A stretch of 8,964 nt of DNA from JAFGIT01 sp016929465 [NCBI: Candidatus Coatesbacteria bacterium] (GTDB lineage: Bacteria > B130-G9): NCBI GenBank assembly GCA_016929465.1, contig JAFGIT010000181.1, forward strand, positions 1 through 8,964. Reading direction: 5' to 3'. Shown here piece by piece: positions 4,683 to 8,964 of this stretch. Numbering within the stretch: the stretch's first letter is position 1; each line of letters opens with the position of its first letter. The notes below the pieces were generated by a model that was not told where the DNA came from, ran no database searches, and saw only the letters and a program-made list of their open reading frames with translations. The translations under genes and the position numbers were made by a program.

Positions 4683-7600
4683 TTAATTGTCGTCGGGCTT
4701 TGGGAACCTGTCGAAGCTCATCGACAGCATGGGTGATCTTCTGGTTCCCTTTGATGCCTTGAAACTCCACGCGCACGAGGGGATATTGCTGAACGAATTG
4801 AATTCTCCCGCAGGCGTCAAGGCAGCGAGCCAGTAATATGTCCCGGGCATGATCTCAGGCATCGTGATTTTGAAGACCTCATCTGGCCCAATCGTCTGGC
4901 CATCCTGAAGCGGAATGGACGTCGTGAACGGCTCCGGCATCTCTGAGAGAGTCGGGTAGAAGAGTGTCTCACCAGTCGGGAATGTAACGCCGATATAGAG
5001 GTCAACCGACTTGGCCGCGCCAGGATTCACTATCGTCCGAGAGAGAGACATCAGATCATCCTTCTCAAACTCCGAGGTATTCAATGATAGCTCCAGAGTC
5101 GGCATTGCGTCGATTGTGAATGACTTGATCTCGGGAGTTCCCATCCTGACCACTGTTCCCTCGAGACAGAATGAAGCCATGAATGAATACTGACCCGGCT
5201 CGAGTTCCGGCAGTGTAAGGTCCACTATAGTCGTTCTTGGCAGCCTATAGCCTGGATATAGCTGTATCGAGGAGATGAATGGCGTCGGTATTGCAGAGAG
5301 ACCCGGCCAATAGAGCTGTACATCTCCCGGCAGGAATACCGAGACATACAGGTCTGCCATCTCGCTTTGCCCATAATATTCCGCCTCGACCTGAGCCATC
5401 AGCCTGTCGCCAGCCTTGAAGGCCGTTGCATTCATCACAATCGTCGGAACCGGGTCCGCATCATCATCGAAACCGGTGCCGGTCAAGCTTATGTTGTAGT
5501 TGGGGCTATTCGTGTCGTTGGACGTTATCATCAGCCATCCATCTCGTTTGCCGATCTCTTCCGGCACGAATCTAACCTCGAGCTGATAGGTCCCTCTTGC
5601 CTGGATTGTAATCGGTGTCATGGCGGGGCACGTGAATTCCCCAGACGTGGAGAGCTCGCTTATCACAAGAGCACTTCCACCGGTGTTCTCGATCTTCAAA
5701 GCCCAGCTCTTCGAGTTCCCGATGGCAGCCTCGCCGAAGTCATGAGATACATCGGAGGGCGAAATGACTGGAATCGACGCCTCGTAACTCACGTAGCAGA
5801 GAGCATCGTCCCCTGGCTTGCCGATATTGTTGAGTGAGTCGATTCCGATTGCTGTGAACTCGTATATTCCGAAGCCATGGCCAGGTATAAATGTGAACGT
5901 TCCAGAACCTGCCCTGGCATACGTATATGACTTCCAGGTGCCGGCTCGCGTCCCACCATCGGCTCTGAATCGATAATACAGCGTAACCTGCGTCACATCG
6001 GAGACCGCATCGTGCGCCTCGAATTGCACCGGTATCGGAGACGTCGTCGATGCTTCCGGACACGAAAGCGAAACTTCCGGCGGCGTCATGTCGAAGACAG
6101 TGGTGTCCATGCCAGTTCCCAGATCGCTTTCATTTCCCGCTTTGTCCGTCGCAATGATACAGAACCGATATTCCCCATCACCATCGGGCGGCGCGAAGGA
6201 GAGAGTACCCGATCCAGATGTGCTATTCAGCCCGGAGTCCTTCCAAGTAGAATCATTATGTCTGTAGTAGAGCTCGACCTGAGCTATCCCAGAACCAGAG
6301 TCCGTGGCGCTGAAACTGATCGCGATCGGGGTGCTCTTGGATGACGCAGGCGACTGGCAGTTAGTCTGAGGCACTGTCGAATCGTATAGCACCGTCCTTT
6401 GATACGTTGTCGGCTTGCCCTGCGAATTCCCAGCGGCATCAACAGCCTGCACTGCGAAGCGGTAGCGACCTTCACCACTCGCGAATGTGTATAAGAAGGT
6501 TCCCGAAGCCTTGCCGTTGACCGTATCGATGGCTGCCAATGCGGCGCTTCCGTATGATGCCCAGAGAGTGACACTTCCGATCCCGGAATAGTCATCGGAA
6601 GCCTCAAAGGCTATCTCTACTGTCGCATCCTTGGCATAGGGCGGAGCTGAACACGTAGAGGTCGGAGCCGTTGTGTCATATATCGTATAGCATTCCACCG
6701 TGTCAGAGAGCGACTCCTCGTTGCAGGCGCGGTCTGTTGAGCATGTCCTGAATTCATACCTTCCCTTTCCGAGGTCGAGCGCCACATCGAGGGAAGCGCT
6801 GGTTGCTTTGATCGGAGAGCCGACTTGGGCCCAGTCGCCTCCTTCTTTTCTTTTGAATAGGCGCATGCAGTCTATACCCGACAGTGCATCGGACGAGTGA
6901 ACCTCCACCGATATGGTCGCCACCTGTGTATATCGCAGGCACGCGCTCATGGAAGACGGCTTCATGAAGTCGAGCGTGAATGATGCGCCAGGCTCCTCCA
7001 GCGAACCTCCGGTGTTGCCAGCAAGGTCAGTTGCCAGGGCTGCCAGATCGTACGTTCCCTCTCCGAGATCTATCCTCAAGGTTAACTCACCTTGCTCGCC
7101 GTAACCCTTGGTTGGGTGCAGCTGCCACTCTCCGCCCTGCTTTCTATACCAGAATACGATCTCGCCTATTCCGGAGCTCTTGGGACCATCGACGCATTCA
7201 TATTGAACGTCGATTGAATTGGTGTTGCTGTACTCTGGGGTAACCACGGAGCACGTGGGCGCATTCGTGTCGAGAATGGCCGTGCAGTCCGCGATACCCG
7301 GGCCAAGCTCCGAGTTCCCGCACTCGTCCTCTGCCAGCGTATAAAATTCATAGGTTCCATCGCCCTCGGCAGGCTCAAATGAGATGACCCCTGCCACACC
7401 ATTTTCAGAGAAACCGGAATCTGCCCAATCAGTCCAATTCGAACCGTCGGAGTAGCGATACCACAAAGCCACACTCGCGATCTCGCACGTCGCGGCGGTT
7501 GCAGCGTATGCGACATCAACAGGAGGCTTTGTGTGGCTCAAGCCACAGGACGCATGCGAATCAGGCCTATTGCTGTCGATGAGGAGTTCGGAGTCTGCCT

Positions 7601-8964
7601 CGGTCTTCATCGCCTCTTGGTTTCCGGCTGCGTCCGTTGCCAAGCAGAAGAACCCGTAAGTTCCGTCTCCCCGGTTGATTGCGAAGCTAAAGGTCGCTCT
7701 TGTCGAGGCCTCCTGTGATAATCCCGAGAACTCCCAATCCTCGTCGTCGAATCTGTAGTAGAGCTCTATCCGGGCTGCGCCCGTGCCGATTGAGCTGTCG
7801 GTCGCGTAGCATTCGACTACGACGGGCAGCCGGTTGGCAAACTTTGGCGCGACCGCATTCGAAGAAGGCGGCTCGAAGTCGACGTGCACGATTGCAGAGT
7901 TGCTGCCATTTGGCGATTCTGAGTTACCCGCGAGGTCCTCGGCAAGACATATAAATGTATAGATACCTTCCTTAGCAATGTCGTCCAGCTGGAATTGGCC
8001 CGAGGTCGACTCCGTTGCGATGCCGGTCGGCGCAACCTCCCCTCCGTCGATGCTGTAGAGCAGCTCGAGATTGGAGACTCCGCTGAGCGAGTCTGAGGAC
8101 GAGAACTCCAGCTCGAATGCGGCCGTGTTGACCGCAGCTGGTCCGTTGAGAATCGACGTCGGCGGCTCGGAGTCGAAGATGCATTCCTTGGCTCTGTCCC
8201 CGTCGATCTGTTCGGAATTCCCGCAGACATCTTGACTCACGGAGCACAGCTCATAGATGCCCTGCCCATGAGGCAGATGGAACTCGAGGACTTCCTCGGG
8301 CTCCGAAGTATAAAGACCAGTCTCTGCCCAGTGGGGGGACCAGTTCCCGTCCATGGCTCTGAACCGATACATGAGCGAAGTCTGTGCCGGTTCTGTTGTT
8401 GCGTCATGTGCTTGCACGAATACTTCAACTATCGATTGAGATGTGAATGGGCTGATCTCGATGCTCGATGAAGGAGCAGTCCTATCGTAGATGACCTCCT
8501 TGTGGTTCTCTGATGCCGCCTCGATGTTTCCGGCTACATCCTCTGCCCGGGAATAGAACTGGTACCAGCCCTCGCCGTCCGGCGGAGCGAACTCTATAAT
8601 CCCTTCGGCGCCCTCGCCACTCTCTTCGGCCTCCTGCCATTCTGTCAATGACGACCGGAAGAAGAGGTGCACCCCAACGATGCCGGAACTGCAGCCTGCA
8701 TCTGTTGCGGCGTACGATATCGTTATGGCCTCGGTAGAGACGAAGTCTGGCGCATCGATTTCCGAGATTGGTGCCGTTGTGTCGATTATTGTCTCGGTAT
8801 CTCTCTCAACCTTCTGCTCGAGATTGCCGGTCGTGTCTTCCGCGATTGTCTTGAACTGATACAGCCCTTCGCCATGGAGCGCTTCGAATGAGAATTCACC
8901 TGTCATCTCGGAGCTGGCATGCCCCGATTCTGTCCAGTCCAATTCCCAGGTCTGACCGCAATCG
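4683..8964 (-). CDS. Giant surface protein: Ig-like repeat array, choice-of-anchor-D-like domain and two C-terminal modules (5'-truncated by the window)
   Basis: The frame is open from the right edge (codons continue past the TTG at 8942) to TAA 4683-4685, so the start and any signal peptide lie outside. At least 1426 residues are visible. Using residue 1 at 8942, residues 1-54 are the end of one Ig-like repeat. Residues 55-1054 are ten complete repeats of 97-104 aa with the pattern TAP..S, ATD..SGI, V.LYYR, W, GEG.Y.F...A.D.AGN and a closing Asp. Residues 1055-1164 match the ASPM-SPD2-HYDIN/choice-of-anchor-D fold (DFGEAAIG, IENTGGSALVI, VRFVPEEIG, SLTGTGF). Residues 1165-1280 and 1281-1419 each carry a related module that also ends the propeller protein. 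There is no LPXTG, PEP-CTERM or membrane anchor at the C-terminus, and the tail (SPMLSMSFDRFPKPDDN) is polar. Likely role: cell-surface adhesion, or a long extracellular stalk; the ligand is unknown. Confidence 0.93.
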   Translation of the reverse strand, partial: DCGQTWELDWTESGHASSEMTGEFSFEALHGEGLYQFKTIAEDTTGNLEQKVERDTETIIDTTAPISEIDAPDFVSTEAITISYAATDAGCSSGIVGVHLFFRSSLTEWQEAEESGEGAEGIIEFAPPDGEGWYQFYSRAEDVAGNIEAASENHKEVIYDRTAPSSSIEISPFTSQSIVEVFVQAHDATTEPAQTSLMYRFRAMDGNWSPHWAETGLYTSEPEEVLEFHLPHGQGIYELCSVSQDVCGNSEQIDGDRAKECIFDSEPPTSILNGPAAVNTAAFELEFSSSDSLSGVSNLELLYSIDGGEVAPTGIATESTSGQFQLDDIAKEGIYTFICLAEDLAGNSESPNGSNSAIVHVDFEPPSSNAVAPKFANRLPVVVECYATDSSIGTGAARIELYYRFDDEDWEFSGLSQEASTRATFSFAINRGDGTYGFFCLATDAAGNQEAMKTEADSELLIDSNRPDSHASCGLSHTKPPVDVAYAATAATCEIASVALWYRYSDGSNWTDWADSGFSENGVAGVISFEPAEGDGTYEFYTLAEDECGNSELGPGIADCTAILDTNAPTCSVVTPEYSNTNSIDVQYECVDGPKSSGIGEIVFWYRKQGGEWQLHPTKGYGEQGELTLRIDLGEGTYDLAALATDLAGNTGGSLEEPGASFTLDFMKPSSMSACLRYTQVATISVEVHSSDALSGIDCMRLFKRKEGGDWAQVGSPIKATSASLDVALDLGKGRYEFRTCSTDRACNEESLSDTVECYTIYDTTAPTSTCSAPPYAKDATVEIAFEASDDYSGIGSVTLWASYGSAALAAIDTVNGKASGTFLYTFASGEGRYRFAVQAVDAAGNSQGKPTTYQRTVLYDSTVPQTNCQSPASSKSTPIAISFSATDSGSGIAQVELYYRHNDSTWKDSGLNSTSGSGTLSFAPPDGDGEYRFCIIATDKAGNESDLGTGMDTTVFDMTPPEVSLSCPEASTTSPIPVQFEAHDAVSDVTQVTLYYRFRADGGTRAGTWKSYTYARAGSGTFTFIPGHGFGIYEFTAIGIDSLNNIGKPGDDALCYVSYEASIPVISPSDVSHDFGEAAIGNSKSWALKIENTGGSALVISELSTSGEFTCPAMTPITIQARGTYQLEVRFVPEEIGKRDGWLMITSNDTNSPNYNISLTGTGFDDDADPVPTIVMNATAFKAGDRLMAQVEAEYYGQSEMADLYVSVFLPGDVQLYWPGLSAIPTPFISSIQLYPGYRLPRTTIVDLTLPELEPGQYSFMASFCLEGTVVRMGTPEIKSFTIDAMPTLELSLNTSEFEKDDLMSLSRTIVNPGAAKSVDLYIGVTFPTGETLFYPTLSEMPEPFTTSIPLQDGQTIGPDEVFKITMPEIMPGTYYWLAALTPAGEFNSFSNIPSCAWSFKASKGTRRSPMLSMSFDRFPKPDDN
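4752..5069 (-). repeat. Copy 2 of the shared C-terminal module (giant protein residues 1292-1397)
   Basis: It opens with FEKDDLMSLSRTIVNPG and contains DLYIGVTFPTGE, FYPTLSEMPEP, MPEIMPGTYYW and a closing WSFKA strand. A polar tail of about 22 residues follows it to the C-terminus. It is the most terminal folded unit of the giant protein, just as copy 3 is the most terminal unit of the propeller protein. Confidence 0.75.
5109..5420 (-). repeat. Copy 1 of the shared C-terminal module (giant protein residues 1175-1278)
   Basis: It opens with FKAGDRLMAQVEAEYYG and contains DLYVSVFLPGD, YWPGLSAIPTP, LPELEPGQYSF and a closing KSFTID strand. It aligns without large gaps to copy 2 and to the propeller protein's C-terminus. 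Beta-strand alternation is clear throughout, and no catalytic motif is visible. It is probably an independently folded beta-sandwich. Confidence 0.75.
5451..5780 (-). other. Choice-of-anchor-D / ASPM-SPD2-HYDIN-like domain within the giant protein
   Basis: Residues 1055-1164 of the visible protein read ISPSDVSHDFGEAAIGN, then an IENTGGSALVI strand, then VRFVPEEIGKRDGWLMITSND and a final NYNISLTGTGF strand. This order is characteristic of the ASPM-SPD2-HYDIN group of beta-sandwich domains, often found near the C-termini of bacterial surface proteins. Here it separates the Ig-like array from the terminal modules. An acidic linker (DDDADP) follows. Confidence 0.8.
5781..8964 (-). repeat. Array of ten complete and one partial Ig-like repeats
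   Basis: Repeat borders, set at the residue after the closing Asp: partial 8781-8964; R1 8484-8780; R2 8172-8483; R3 7878-8171; R4 7575-7877; R5 7269-7574; R6 6969-7268; R7 6675-6968; R8 6381-6674; R9 6090-6380; R10 5781-6089. Each is 97-104 codons. The signature resembles bacterial Ig-like and OmpL47-type repeats (SGI..V.YR, G.W, D.AGN, DTTAP). Nucleotide identity between units is low apart from short stretches such as TCTGTAGTAGAGCTC, shared by R4 and R9, so the duplications are old. R10 is the most diverged (SLNN in place of D.AGN) and borders the next domain type. Confidence 0.9.

Noticed and set aside
7166-8247. Several Arg/Ser-rich open frames on both strands over the repeat array
   Set aside because: They are alternative-frame shadows of the Ig-like repeats, with low-complexity composition and no ribosome binding sites.
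5781-8964. DNA-level tandem repeat or CRISPR-like array
   Set aside because: Periodicity is about 300 bp and is seen in the protein. Nucleotide similarity between units is low, and there are no short identical repeats with spacers.

Overview
The window looks like part of a bacterial chromosome with a moderate base composition. The genes have strong AGGAGG-type ribosome binding sites, sigma70-like promoters, a lipoprotein or Sec signal peptide on two products, and typical bacterial envelope domain families. The mix of a multi-membrane-span GT-C glycosyltransferase-like protein, a regulator-propeller-like exported protein, a sulfatase-modifying-factor-like lipoprotein and a giant Ig-like repeat protein suggests an uncultured Gram-negative-type bacterium. 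A deltaproteobacterial or candidate-phylum lineage is possible, but the sequence does not fix the taxon. I see no RNA gene, CRISPR array, insertion sequence, phage gene or recognisable defence system.

Layout. Positions 1-156 are a non-coding leader with a candidate sigma70 promoter (extended -10) that overlaps a GAGTC/GACTC inverted repeat. Positions 157-1541 (+) hold a broken membrane glycosyltransferase-like gene. It keeps its promoter, Shine-Dalgarno site and terminator but has a TAG, a TAA and a C-terminal frameshift. A short convergent spacer follows, with a GC hairpin and T-run at 1594-1611. On the minus strand, a two-gene operon runs from a promoter at 3856-3884. Its first gene is an exported beta-propeller-like protein (3791 to 2445) and its second, after a 19-nt gap, is a lipoprotein with a formylglycine-generating-enzyme-like domain (2425 to 1697). 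A complete OsmC-family gene (4421 to 3969) lies upstream of them with its own candidate promoter and operator and a downstream hairpin. From 4683 to the right edge is the 3' part of a very large minus-strand gene. It encodes at least eleven tandem Ig-like repeats, then a choice-of-anchor-D-like domain, then two copies of a C-terminal beta module.

How the parts relate. Apart from OsmC, every product is predicted to be in the envelope or outside the cell. The most telling link is that the C-terminal module of about 105 residues, present twice at the end of the giant repeat protein, is also the C-terminus of the separate propeller protein. This suggests a common attachment, export or partner-binding role. 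The decayed glycosyltransferase may once have decorated surface molecules of the same locus; that is an inference from proximity only. OsmC looks like an independent stress-response gene.
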